A program made the translations under genes and the position numbers. From assembly GCF_029227915.1 (NCBI RefSeq), contig NC_079878.1, positions 30,655,501 to 30,719,500 of the forward strand: a DNA stretch of 64,000 nt, read 5' to 3'. The stretch is from Hydractinia symbiolongicarpus. Its lineage: Eukaryota; Cnidaria; Hydrozoa; Anthoathecata; Hydractiniidae. Positions 10,049-22,495 of the stretch are shown here, in pieces (position 1 is the first letter of the stretch; each line of letters opens with the position of its first letter). The notes beneath the pieces are model-generated. The model was not told the DNA's origin. It was given only the letters and a program-made list of their open reading frames with translations, and made no database searches.

Positions 10049-12479
10049 TTCGGAAATGAGTTTACTCCCTGGGTACTTTCTTTGTATACTTTTGACTATA
10101 CGGGCCGAGTCCGGGATTTACGGGAAATCGCGGGTTTTCGTTTGCCGGCGATTAAACATCTTTTATTCAGCGTCTCATCAAAAATGAAAACATTTTTGAA
10201 AACTACAAGTCTCATGCGTTTTAGTGGTGAAAAGATAATTTAAAAAATCGTTCTATAAATGAGTTTATTCCCTGCGTATTTTCTTCGTATACTTTTGACT
10301 ATACGGGCCGAGTCCGGTATTAACGGGAAATCGCGGGTTTTCGTTTGACGGCGATTAACTTCTTTTATTCCGCGTCTCATCAAAAATGAAAACATTCCTG
10401 AAAACTACAAGTCTCATGCGTTTTAGTGGTGAAAAAATAATTTAAAAAATCGTTCGGGAAATGTGTTTACTCCCTGGGTATTTTCTTTGTATACTTTTGA
10501 CTATACGGGCCGAGTCATGGATTTACGGGAAGTTGCGGGTTTTCGTTTGCCGGCGATTAAACTTCTTATATTCAGCGTCTCATCAAAAATAAAAACATTT
10601 TTGAAAACTACAAGTCTCATGCGTTTTAGTGGTGAAAAAATAATTTAAAAAATTGTTCGGGAAATGAGTTTACTCACAGGGTACTTTCTTTGTATACATT
10701 CGACTATACTGGCCAAGCCCGCTATTTACGGGAAATCGCGGGTTTTCGTTTGCCGGCGAATAAACTTCTTTCATTAAGCGTCTCATCAAAAATGAAAACA
10801 TTCCTGAAAACTACAAGTCTCATGCGTTCTAGTGGTGAAAAGATAATTTAAAAAATCGTTCTGGAAATGAGTTTACTTCCTGCGTATTTTCTTTGTATAC
10901 TTTTGACTATACGGGCCGAGTCCGGGATTTACGGGAAATCGCGGGTTTTCGTTTGCCGGCAATTAAACATCTTTTATTCAGCGTCTCATCAAAAATGAAA
11001 ACATTTTTGAAAACTACAAGTCTCATGCGTTTTAGTGGTGAAAAGATAATTTAAAAAATCGTTCTATAAATGAGTTTATTCCCTGCGTATTTTCTTCGTA
11101 TACTTTTGACTATACGGGCCGAGTCCGGTATTAACGGGAAATCGCGGGTTTTCGTTTGACGGCGATTAACTTCTTTTATTCCGCGTCTCATCAAAAATGA
11201 AAACATTCCTGAAAACTACAAGTCTCATGCGTTTTAGTGGTGAAAAAATAATTTAAAAAATCGTTCGGGAAATGTGTTTACTCCCTGGGTATTTTCTTTG
11301 TATACTTTTGACTATACGGGCCGAGTCATGGATTTACGGGAAGTTGCGGGTTTTCGTTTGCCGGCGATTAAACTTCTTATATTCAGCGTCTCATCAAAAA
11401 TAAAAACATTTTTGAAAACTACAAGTCTCATGCGTTTTAGTGGTGAAAAAATAATTTAAAAAATTGTTCGGGAAATGAGTTTACTCACAGGGTACTTTCT
11501 TTGTATACATTCGACTATACTGGCCAAGCCCGCTATTTACGGGAAATCGCGGGTTTTCGTTTGCCGGCGAATAAACTTCTTTCATTAAGCGTCTCATCAA
11601 AAATGAAAACATTCCTGAAAACTACAAGTCTCATGCGTTCTAGTGGTGAAAAGATAATTTAAAAAATCGTTCTGGAAATGAGTTTACTTCCTGCGTATTT
11701 TCTTTGTATACTTTTGACTATACGGGCCGAGTCCGGGATTTACGGGAAATCGCGGGTTTTCGTTTGCCGGCAATTAAACATCTTTTATTCAGCGTCTCAT
11801 CAAAAATGAAAACATTTTTGAAAACTACAAGTCTCATGCGTTTTAGTGGTGAAAAGATAATTTAAAAAATCGTTCTATAAATGAGTTTATTCCCTGCGTA
11901 TTTTCTTCGTATACTTTTGACTATACGGGCCGAGTCCGGTATTAACGGGAAATCGCGGGTTTTCGTTTGACGGCGATTAACTTCTTTTATTCCGCGTCTC
12001 ATCAAAAATGAAAACATTCCTGAAAACTACAAGTCTCATGCGTTTTAGTGGTGAAAAAATAATTTAAAAAATCGTTCGGGAAATGTGTTTACTCCCTGGG
12101 TATTTTCTTTGTATACTTTTGACTATACGGGCCGAGTCATGGATTTACGGGAAGTTGCGGGTTTTCGTTTGCCGGCGATTAAACTTCTTATATTCAGCGT
12201 CTCATCAAAAATAAAAACATTTTTGAAAACTACAAGTCTCATGCGTTTTAGTGGTGAAAAAATAATTTAAAAAATTGTTCGGGAAATGAGTTTACTCACA
12301 GGGTACTTTCTTTGTATACATTCGACTATACTGGCCAAGCCCGCTATTTACGGGAAATCGCGGGTTTTCGTTTGCCGGCGAATAAACTTCTTTCATTAAG
12401 CGTCTCATCAAAAATGAAAACATTCCTGAAAACTACAAGTCTCATGCGTTCTAGTGGTGAAAAGATAATTTAAAAAATC
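10049..12479 (+). repeat. 811-bp tetramer, three tandem copies
   Basis: CGTTCTATAAATGAG, found nowhere else I noticed, starts near 10248, 11059 and 11870, exactly 811 bp apart. The following units also repeat: GAGTCATGGATTTACGG, AATTGTTCGGG, and TATACTGGCCAAGCCCGCTA with GGCGAATAAAC. The second and third copies (about 10,858-11,668 and 11,669-12,479) look identical by eye; the first differs mainly in its leading unit. One GATTAAC unit per tetramer explains 811 rather than 812. Confidence 0.92.
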
Positions 12480-12996
12480 GTTCTGGAAATGAGTTTACTT
12501 CCTGCGTATTTTCTTTGTATACTTTTGACTATACGGGCCGATTCCGGGATTAACGGGAAATCGCGGGTTTTCGTTTGCCGGCGATTAACTTCTTTTATTC
12601 CGCGTCTCATCAAAAATGAAAACATTCCTGAAAACTACAAGTCTCATGCGTTTTAGTGGTGAAAAAATAATTTAAAAAATCGTTCGGGAAATGTGTTTAC
12701 TCCCTGGGTATTTTCTTTGTATACTTTTGACTATACGGACCGAGTCCGGGATTTACGGGAAGTTGCGGGTTTTCGTTTGCCTGCGATTAAACTTCTTATA
12801 TTCAGCGTCTCATCAAAAATAAAAACATTTTTGAAAACTACAAGTCTCATGCGTTTTAGTGGTGAAAAAATAATTTAAAAAATCGTTCGGGAAATGAGTT
12901 TACTCACAGGGTACTTTCTTTGTATACATTCGACTATACGGGCCAAGCCCGGGATTTACGGGAAATCGCGGGTTTTCCTTTCCTGGCGATTAAACT

Positions 12997-13009
12997 TCTT
13001 TCTTCAGCG
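12997..13009 (+). repeat. Chimeric join TTTCTTCAGCG
   Basis: The segment reads TTCTTTCTTCAGCG, one base shorter than either parental form, TTCTTTCATTAAGCG or TTCTTATATTCAGCG. It looks like a join between the two within a 10-bp region. The same join recurs near 14,400 and 16,757, carried by duplication. Confidence 0.7.
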
Positions 13010-13170
13010 TCTCATCAAAAATAAAAACATTTTTGAAAACTACAAGTCTCATGCGTTTTAGTGGTGAAAAAATAATTTAAAAAATCGTTCGGAAATGAGT
13101 TTACTCCCTGGGTACTTTCTTTGTATACTTTTGACTATACGGGCCGAGTCCGGGATTTACGGGAAATCGC

Positions 13171-13182
13171 GGGTTAATTAAA
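13171..13182 (+). repeat. Unit with 13-bp deletion
   Basis: GGGTT is followed directly by AATTAAACATC. The expected TTCGTTTGCCGGC between them is missing, leaving a unit about 13 bp short and removing the GCCGGC palindrome and two CpG-bearing turns of the phased block. I saw only this one example. Confidence 0.9.
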
Positions 13183-13689
13183 CATCTTTTATTCAGCGTC
13201 TCATCAAAAATGAAAACATTTTTGAAAACTACAAGTCTCATGCGTTTTAGTGGTGAAAAGATAATTTAAAAAATCGTTCTGGAAATGAGTTTACTCCCTG
13301 CGTATTTTCTTCGTATACTTTTGACTATACGGGCCGAGTCCGGGATTAACGGGAAATCGCGGGTTTTCGTTTGACGGCGATTAACTTCTTTTATTCCGCG
13401 TCTCATCAAAAATGAAAACATTCCTGAAAACTACAAGTCTCATGCGTTTTAGTGGTGAAAAAATAATTTAAAAAATCGTTCTAGAAATGTGTTTACTCCC
13501 TGGGTATTTTCTTTGTATACTTTTGACTATACGGGCCGAGTCCGGGATTTACGGGAAGTTGCGGGTTTTCGTTTGCCGGCGATTAAACTTCTTATATTCA
13601 GCGTCTCATCAAAAATAAAAACATTTTTGAAAACTACAAGTCTCATGTGTTTTAGTGGTGAAAAAATAATTTAAAAAATCGTTCGGGAA

Positions 13690-15240
13690 ATGAGTTTACT
13701 CACAGGGTACTTTCTTTGTATACATTCGACTATACTGGCCAAGCCCGCTATTTACGGGAAATCGCGGGTTTTCGTTTGCCGGCGAATAAACTTCTTTCAT
13801 TAAGCGTCTCATCAAAAATGAAAACATTCCTGAAAACTACAAGTCTCATGCGTTCTAGTGGTGAAAAGATAATTTAAAAAATCGTTCTGGAAATGAGTTT
13901 ACTTCCTGCGTATTTTCTTTGTATACTTTTGACTATACGGGCCGAGTCCGGGATTAACGGGAAATCGCGGGTTTTCGTTTGCCGGCGATTAACTTCTTTT
14001 ATTCCGCGTCTCATTAAAAATGAAAACATTCCTGAAAACTACAAGTCTCATGCGTTTTAGTGGTGAAAAAATAATTTAAAAAATCGTTCGGGAAATGTGT
14101 TTACTCCCTGGGTATTTTCTTTGTATACTTTTGACTATACGGACCGAGTCCGGGATTTACGGGAAGTTGCGGGTTTTCGTTTGCCTGCGATTAAACTTCT
14201 TATATTCAGCGTCTCATCAAAAATAAAAACATTTTTGAAAACTACAAGTCTCATGCGTTTTAGTGGTGAAAAAATAATTTAAAAAATCGTTCGGGAAATG
14301 AGTTTACTCACAGGGTACTTTCTTTGTATACATTCGACTATACGGGCCAAGCGCGGGATTTACGGGAAATCGCGGGTTTTCCTTTCCCGGCGATTAAACT
14401 TCTTTCTTCAGCGTCTCATCAAAAATAAAAACATTTTTGAAAACTACAAGTCTCATGCGTTTTAGTGGTGAAAAAATAATTTAAAAAATCGTTCGGAAAT
14501 GAGTTTACTCCCTGGGTACTTTCTTTGTATACTTTTGACTATACGGGCCGAGTCCGGGATTTACGGGAAATCGCGGGTTTTCGTTTGCCGGCGATTAAAC
14601 ATCCTTTATTCAGCGTCTCATCAAAAATGAAAACATTTTTGAAAACTACAAGTCTCATGCGTTTTAGTGGTGAAAAGATAATTTAAAAAATCGTTCTGGA
14701 AATGAGTTTACTCCCTGCGTATTTTCTTTGTATACTTTTAACTATACGGGCCGAGTCCGGGATTAACGGGAAATCGCGGGTTTTCGTTTGCCGGCGATTA
14801 ACATCTTTTATTCCGCGTCTCATCAAAAATGAAAACATTTTTGAAAACTACAAGTCTCATGCGTTTTAGTGGTGAAAAGATAATTTAAAAAATCGTTCGG
14901 GAAATGTGTTTACTTCCTGGGTATTTTCTTTGTATACTTTTGACTATACGAGCCGAGTCCGGGATTTACGGGAAATCGCGGGTTTTCGTTTGCCGGCGAT
15001 TAAACATCCTTTATTCAGCGTCTCATCAAAAATGAAAACATTTTTGAAAACTACAAGTCTCATGCGTTTTAGTGGTGAAAAGATAATTTAAAAAATCGTT
15101 CTGGAAATGAGTTTACTCCCTGCGTATTTTCTTTCTATACTTTTAACTATACGGGCCGAGTCCGGGATTAACGGGAAATCGCGGGTTTTCGTTTGCCGGC
15201 GATTAACTTCTTTTATTCCGCGTCTAATCAAAAATGAAAA
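13690..15240 (+). repeat. Segment repeated 2,358 bp downstream (copy 1)
   Basis: The order CATTCG/CCCGCTATTTACGGG unit, TTCCTGCG/GATTAAC unit, AAATGTG/ACGGACCGAG unit, TTTCTTCAGCG unit, CGGAAATGAG unit, TTAACTATACGG unit and ACGAGCC/ACATCC unit matches 16,048-17,598 at an offset of 2,358 bp. Twelve units with one 72-bp deletion between them give that spacing. Copies differ at several sites (for example TATACTGGCC versus TATACGGGCC), so this is older than the 811-bp tetramers. Confidence 0.75.
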
Positions 15241-15990
15241 CATTTTTGAAAACTACAAGCCTCATGCGTTTTAGTGGTGAAAAAATAATTTAAAAAATCG
15301 TTCGGGAAATGAGTTTACTCACAGGGTACTTTCTTTGTATACATTCGACTATACGGGCCAAGCCCGCTATTTACGGGAAATCGCGGGTTTTCGTTTGCCG
15401 GCGAATAAACTTCTTTCATTAAGCGTCTAATCAAAAATGAAAACATTTTTGAAAACTACAAGTCTCATGCGTTCTAGTGGTGAAAAGATAATTTAAAAAA
15501 TCGTTCTGGAAATGAGTTTACTTCCTGCGTATTTTCTTTGTATACTTTTGACTATACGGGCCGAGTGCGGGATTAACGGGAAATCGCGGGTTTTCGTTTG
15601 CCGGCGATTAACTTCTTTTATTCCGCGTCTCATCAAAAATGAAAACATTCCTGAAAACTACAAGTCTCATGCGTTTTAGTGGTGAAAAGATAATTTAAAA
15701 AATCGTTCTTGAAATGTGTTTACTCCCTGGGTATTTTCTTTGTATACTTTTGACTATACGAGCCGAGTCCGGGATTTACGGGAAATCGCGGGTTTTCGTT
15801 TACCGGCGATTAAACATCCTTTATTCAGCGTCTCATCAAAAATGAAAACATTTTTGAAAACTACAAGTCTCATGCGTTTTAGTGGTGAAAAGATAATTTA
15901 AAAAATCGTTCTGGAAATGAGTTTACTCCCTGCGTATTTTCTTTGTATACTTTTAACTATACGGGCCGAGTCCGGGATTAACGGGAAATC

Positions 15991-16020
15991 GCGGGTTTTC
16001 GTTTTCGTTTTAGTGGTGAA
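15991..16020 (+). repeat. Unit with about 72-bp internal deletion
   Basis: GCGGGTTTTCGTTT runs straight into TCGTTTTAGTGGTG. The GCCGGCGATT segment, the CGTCTCATC segment, the dyad and the CTACAAGTCTCATG segment are all absent. Spacing of flanking markers (739 instead of 811 bp) gives about 72 bp lost. The shared CGTTT at both break sides suggests a microhomology join. Confidence 0.9.
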
Positions 16021-16047
16021 AAAATAATTTAAAAAATCGTTCGGGAA

Positions 16048-17598
16048 ATGAGTTTACTCACAGGGTACTTTCTTTGTATACATTCGACTATACGGGCCAA
16101 GCCCGCTATTTACGGGAAATCGCGGGTTTTTGTTTGCCGGCGAATAAACTTCTTTCATTAAGCGTCTCATCAAAAATGAAAACATTCCTGAAAACTACAA
16201 GTCTCATGCGTTCTAGTGGTGAAAAGATAATTTAAAAAATCGTTCTGGAAATGAGTTTACTTCCTGCGTATTTTCTTTGTATACTTTTGACTATACGGGC
16301 CGAGTCCGGGATTAACGGGAAATCGCGGGTTTTTGTTTGCCGGCGATTAACTTCTTTTATTCCGCGTCTCATCAAAAATGAAAACATTCCTGAAAACTAC
16401 AAGTCTCATGCGTTTTAGTGGTGAAAAAATAATTTAAAAAATCGTTCGGGAAATGTGTTTACTCCCTGGGTATTTTCTTTGTATACTTTTGACTATACGG
16501 ACCGAGTCCGGGATTTACGGGAACTTGCGGGTTTTCGTTTGCCTGCGATTAAACTTCTTATATTCAGCGTCTCATCAAAAATAAAAACATTTTTGAAAAC
16601 TACAAGTCTCATGCGTTTTAGTGGTGAAAAAATAATTTAAAAAATCGTTCGGGAAATGAGTTTACTCACAGGGTACTTTCTTTGTATACATTCGACTATA
16701 CGGGCCAAGCCCGGGATTTACGGGAAATCGCAGGTTTTCCTTTCCTGGCGATTAAACTTCTTTCTTCAGCGTCTCATCAAAAATAAAAACATTTTTGAAA
16801 ACTACAAGTCTCATGCGTTTTAGTGGTGAAAAAATAATTTAAAAAATCGTTCGGAAATGAGTTTACTCCCTGGGTACTTTCTTTGTATACTTTTGACTAT
16901 ACGGGCCGAGTCCGGGATTTACGGGAAATCGCGGGTTTTCGTTTTCCGGCGATTAAACATCCTTTATTCAGCGTCTCATCAAAAATGAAAACATTTTTGA
17001 AAACTACAAGTCTCATGCGTTTTAGTGGTGAAAAGATAATTTAAAAAATCGTTCTGGAAATGAGTTTACTCCCTGCGTATTTTCTTTGTATACTTTTAAC
17101 TATACGGGCCGAGTCCGGGATTAACGGGAAATCGCGGGTTTTCGTTTGCCGGCGATTAACTTCTTTTATTCCGCGTCTCATCAAAAATGAAAACATTTTT
17201 GAAAACTACAAGTCTCATGCGTTTTAGTGGTGAAAAGATAATTTAAAAAATCGTTCGGGAAATGTGTTTACTCCCTGGGTATTTTCTTTGTATACTTTTG
17301 ACTATACGAGCCGAGTCCGGGATTTACGGGAAATCGCGGGTTTTCGTTTGCCGGCGATTAAACATCCTTTATTCAGCGTCTCATCAAAAATGAAAACATT
17401 TTTGAAAACTACAAGTCTCATGCGTTTTAGTGGTGAAAAGATAATTTAAAAAATCGTTCTGGAAATGCGTTTACTCCCTGCGTATTTTCTTTGTATACTT
17501 TTAACTATACGGGCCGAGTCCGGGATTAACGGGAAATCGCGGGTTTTCGTTTGCCGGCGATTAACTTCTTTTATTCCGCGTCTCATTAAAAATGAAAA
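16048..17598 (+). repeat. Segment repeated 2,358 bp upstream (copy 2)
   Basis: Partner of 13,690-15,240. It begins right after the truncated unit at about 16,005 and loses similarity near 17.6 kb, where CTCATTAAAAATG and a GAAAAGATAATTT tail appear. It carries its own changes such as GGGAACTTGCGGG and CGTTTTCCGGCG. Confidence 0.72.
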
Positions 17599-18469
17599 CA
17601 TTTTTGAAAACTGCAAGTCTCATGCGTTTTAGTGGTGAAAAGATAATTTAAAAAATCGTTCGGGAAATGTGTTTACTCCCTGGGTATTTTCTTTGTATAC
17701 TTTTGACTATACGGGCCGAGTCCAGGATTTACAGGAATTCGCGGGTTTTCGTTTGCCGGCGATTAAACTTCTTTTATTCAGAGTCTCATCAAAAATGAAA
17801 ACATTTTTGAAAACTACAAGTCTCATGCGTTTTAGTGGTGAAAAGATAATTTAAATAATCGTTCTGGAAATGAGTTTACTCGCAGGGTACTTTCTTTGTA
17901 TACTTTTGACTATACGGGCCGAGTCCGGGATTTACGGGAAATCGCGGGTTTTCGTTTGCCGGCGAATAACTTCTTTTATTCCGCGTCTCATCAAAAATGA
18001 AAACATTCCTGAAAACTACAAGTCTCATGCGTTTTAGTGGTGAAAAAATAATTTAAAAAATCGTTCGGAAATGAGTTTACTCCCTGGGTACTTTCTTTGT
18101 ATACTTTTGACTATACGGGCCGAGTCCGGGATTTACGGGAAATCGCGGGTTTTCGTTTGCCGGCAATTAAACATCTTTTATTCAGCGTCTCATCAAATAT
18201 GAAAACATTTTTGAAAACTACAAGTCTCATGCGTTTTAGTGGTGAAAAGATAATTTAAAAAATTGTTCGGAAATGAGTTTACTCCCTGGGTACTTTCTTT
18301 GTATACTTTTGACTATACGGGCCGAGTCCGGGATTTACGGGAAGTTGCGGGTATTCGTTTGCCGGCGATTAAACTTCTTATATTCAGCGTCTCATCAAAA
18401 ATAAAAACATTTTTGAAAACTACAAGTCTCATGCGTTTTAGTGGTGAAAAAATAATTTAAAAAATCGTT

Positions 18470-19683
18470 CGGGAAATGAGTTTACTCACAGGGTACTTTC
18501 TTTGTATACATTCGACTATACAGGCCAAGCCCGGGATTTACGGGAAATCGCGCGTTTTCGTTTCCCGGGGATTAAACTTCTTTCATTAAGCGTCTCATCA
18601 AAAATGAAAACATTCCTGAAAACTACAAGTCTCATGCGTTTTAGTGGTGAAAAAAAAATTTAAAAAATCGTTCGGAAATGAGTTTACTCCCTGGGTACTT
18701 TCTTTGTATACTTTTGACTATACGGGCCGAGTCCGGGATTTACGAGAAATCGCGGGTTTTCGTTTGCCGGCGATTAAACATCTTTTATTCAGCGTCTCAT
18801 CAAAAATGAAAACATTTTTGAAAACTACAAGTCTCCTGCGTTTTAGTGGTGAAAAGATAATTTAAAAAATCGTTCTGGAAATGAGTTTACTCCCTGCGTA
18901 TTTTCTTTGTATACTTTTGACTATACGGGCCGACTCCGGGATTAACGGGAAATCGCGGGTTTTCGTTTGCCGGCGATTAACTTCTTTTATTCCGCGTCTC
19001 ATCAAAAATGAAAACATTTTTGAAAACTACAAGTCTCATGCGTTTTAGTGGTGAAAAGATAATTTAAAAAATCGTTCGGGAAATGAGTTTACTCACAGGG
19101 TACTTTCTTTGTATACATTCGACTATACGGGCCAAGCCCCGGATTTACGGGAAATCGCGCGTTTTCGTTTCCCGGCGATTAAACTTCTTTCATTAAGCGT
19201 CTCATCAAAAATGAAAACATTCCTGAAAACTACAAGTCTCATGCGTTTTAGTGGTGAAAAAAAAATTTAAAAAATCGTTCGGAAATGAGTTTACTCCCTG
19301 GGTACTTTCTCTGTATACTTTTGACTATACGGGCCGAGTCCGGGATTTACGGGAAATCGCGGGTTTTCGTTTGCCGGCGATTAAACATCTTTTATTCAGC
19401 GTCTCATCAAAAATGAAAACATTTTTGAAAACTACAAGTCTCATGCGTTTTAGTGGTGAAAAGATAATTTAAAAAATCGTTCTGGAAATGAGTTTACTCC
19501 CTGCGTATTTTCTTTGTATACTTTTGACTATACGGGCCGAGTCCGGGATTAACGGAAAATCGCGGGTTTTCGTTTGCCGGCGATTAACTTCTTTTATTCC
19601 GCGTCTCATCAAAAATGAAAACATTTTTGACAACTACAAGTCTCATGCGTTTTAGTGGTGAAAAGATAATTTAAAAAATCGTT
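18470..19683 (+). repeat. 607-bp trimer, two copies
   Basis: The CATTCG unit with CGCGCGTTTTCGTTTCCCGG, the A-rich unit with GAAAAAAAAATTTAAAAAATC before CGGAAATGAG, and the CTGGAAATGAG/GATTAAC unit repeat at 607 bp. The loss of TAA in the A-rich run lets a plus-strand reading frame extend a few codons upstream, with no sign of coding function. Region 18,060-18,470 holds two further mixed units. Confidence 0.82.
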
Positions 19684-22495
19684 CGGGAAATGTGTTTACT
19701 CCCTGGGTATTTTCTTTGTATACTTTTGACTATACAGGCCGAGTCCAGGATTTACGGGAATTCGCGGGTTTTCGTTTGCCGGCGATTGAACTTCTTTTAT
19801 TCAGAGTCTCATCAAAAATGAAAACATTTTTGAAAACTACAAGTCTCATGCGTTTTAGTGGTGAAAAGATAATTTAAAAAATCGTTCTGGAAATGAGTTT
19901 ACTCGCAGGGTACTTTCTTTGTATACTTTTGACTATACGGGCCGAGTCCGGGATTTACGGGAAATCGCGGGTTTTCGTTTGCCGGCGATAAAACTTCTTT
20001 TATTCAGCGTCTCCTAAAAAATGAAAACATTTTTGAAAACTACAAGTCTCATACGTTTTAGTGGTGAAAAAATAATTTAAAAAATCGTTCGGGAAATGAG
20101 TTTACTCCCTGAGTATTTTCTTTGTGTACTTTTGACTATACGGGCCGAGTCCGGGATTTACGGGAAATCGCGGGTTTTCGTTTGCCGGCGATTAAACTTC
20201 TTTTGTTCCGGGTCTCATCAAAAATGAAAACATTTTTGAAAACTACAAGTCTCATGCGTTTTAGTGGTGAAAAGATAATATAAAAAATCGTTCTGGAAAG
20301 GAGTTTACTCACAGGGTACTTTCTTTGTATATACTCGACTATGCGAGCCAAGCACAGGATTTACGGGAAATTGCGGGTTTTCGTTTGCCGGCAATTAAAC
20401 TTCTTTTATTAAGCGTCTCATCAAAAATGAAAACATTTTTGAAAACTACAAGTCTCATGCGTTTTTGTGGTGAAAAGATAATTTAAAAAATCGTTCTGGA
20501 AATGAGTTTACTCCCTGCGTATTTTCTTTGTATACTTTTGACTATAAGGGCCGAGTCCGGGATTAACGGGAAATCGCGGGTTTTCGTTTGCCGGCGATTA
20601 ACTTCTTTTATTCCGCGTCTCATCAAAAATGAAAACATTTTTGAAAACTACAAGTCTCATGCGTTTTAGTGGTGAAAAGATAATTTAAAAAATCGTTCGG
20701 GAAATATGTTTACTCCCTGGGTATTTTCTTTGTATACTTTTGACTATACGGGCCGAGTCCAGGATTTACGGGAATTCGCGGGTTTTCGTTTGCCGGCGAT
20801 TAAACTTCTTTTATTCAGAGTCTCATCAAAAATGAAAACATTTTTGAAAACTACAAGTCTCATGCGTTTTAGTGGTGAAAAGATAATTTAAAAAATCGTT
20901 CTGGAAATGAGTTTACTCGCAGGGTACTTTCTTTGTATACTTTTGACTATACGGGCCGAGTCCGGGATTTACGGGAAATCGCGGGTTCTCGTTTGCCGGC
21001 AATTAACTTCTTTTATTCCACGTCTCATCAAAAATGAAAACATTCCTGAAAACTACAAGTCTCATGCGTTTTAGTGGTGAAAAAATAATTTAAAAAATCG
21101 TTCGGGAAATGTGTTTACTCCCTGGGTATTTTCTTTGTATACTTTTGACTATACGGGCCGAGTCCGGGATTTACGGGAAGTTGCGGGTTTTCGTTTGCCG
21201 GCGATTAAACTTCTTTTGTTCCGGGTCTCATCAAAAATGAAAACATTTTTGAAAACTACAAGTCTCATGCGTTTTAGTGGTGAAAAGATAATATAAAAAA
21301 TCGTTCTGGATAGGAGTTTACTCACAGGGTACTTTCTTTGTATATACTCAACTATACGAGCCAAGCACAGAATTTACGGGAAATTGCGGGTTTTCGTTTG
21401 CCGGCAATTAAACTTCTTTTATTCAGCGTCTCATCAAAAATGAAAACATTTTTGAAAACTACAAGTCTCATGCGTTTTTGTGGTGAAAAGATAATTTAAA
21501 AAATCGTTCTGGAAATGAGTTTACTCCCTGCGTATTTTCTTTGTATACTTTTGACTATAAGGGCCGAGTCCGGGATTAACGGGAAATCGCGGGTTTTCGT
21601 TTGCCGGCGATTAACTTCTTTTATTCCGCGTCTCATCAAAAATGAAAACATTTTTGAAAACTACAAGTCTCATGCGTTTTAGTGCTGAAAAGATAATTTA
21701 AAAAATCGTTCGGGAAATGTGTTTACTCCCTGGGTATTTTCTTTGTATACTTTTGACTATACGGGCCGAGTCCAGGATTTACGGAATTCGCGGGTTTTCG
21801 TTTGCCGGCGATTAAACTTCTTTTATTCAGAGTCTCATGAAAAATGAAAACATTTTTGAAAACTACAAGTCTCATGCGTTTTAGTGGTGAAAAGATAATT
21901 TAAAAACTCGTTCTGGAAATGAGTTTACTCGCAGGGTACTTTCTTTGTATACTTTTGACTATACGGGCCGAGTCCGGGATTTACGGGAAATCGCGGGTTT
22001 TCGTTTGCCGGCGATTAACTTCTTTTATTCCACGTCTCATCAAAAATGAAAACATTCCTGAAAACTACAAGTCTCATGCGTTTTAGTGGTGAAAAAATAA
22101 TTTAAAAAATCGTTCGGGAAATGTGTTTACTCCCTGGGTATTTTCTTTGTATACTTTTGACTATACGGGCCGAGTCCGGGATTTACGGGAAGTTGCGGGT
22201 TTTCGTTTGCCGGCGATTAAACTTCTTATATTCAGCGTCTCATCAAAAATAAAAACATTTTTGAAAACTACAAGTCTCATGCGTTTTAGTGGTGAAAAAA
22301 TAATTTAAAAAATCGTTCGGGAAATGAGTTTACTCACAGGGTACTTTCTTTGTATACATTCGACTATACGGGCCAAGCCCGGGATTTACGGGAAATCGCG
22401 CGTTTTCGTTTCCCGGCGATTAAACTTCTTTCATTAAGCGTCTCATCAAAAATGAAAACATTCCTGAAAACTACAAGTCTCATGCGTTTTAGTGG
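19480..22495 (+). repeat. About 3.0-kb segment, source-like copy of 25.56-28.57 kb
   Basis: Markers recur 6,077 bp downstream in the same order: TATACAGGCCGAGTCCAGG with GATTGAAC, GGCGATAAAACTTC, CCCTGAGTATTTTCTTTGTG, TTTTGTTCCGGG, ACTATGCGAGCCAAGCACAGG, GCGTTTTTGTGG, ACTATAAGGGCC, GAAATATGTTTAC, and TTCCACGTCTC. The offset equals 30 units, several of them one base short. The internal structure also contains a 1,013-bp pentamer offset (20,136 to 21,149). Confidence 0.85.

Larger units (their letters stand above)
12480..18060 (+). repeat. Block of rearranged units with internal deletions
   Basis: About 27 units, no gene content. It combines ACGGACCGAGTCC, TTTGCCTGCGATT, TTCTTTCTTCAGCG (a short chimeric join) and ACATCCTTTATTC alleles. 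Two units have internal deletions, at about 13,175 and 16,005. A segment of about 1.55 kb at 13.69-15.24 kb recurs at 16.05-17.60 kb. Confidence 0.85.

Noticed and set aside
18644-18865. Longer open frame beginning MVKKK in A-rich units
   Set aside because: The extension comes from TAATTT changing to AAATTT in the A-tract, opening the frame across one unit boundary. The same low-complexity change recurs in copied units and does not indicate coding.
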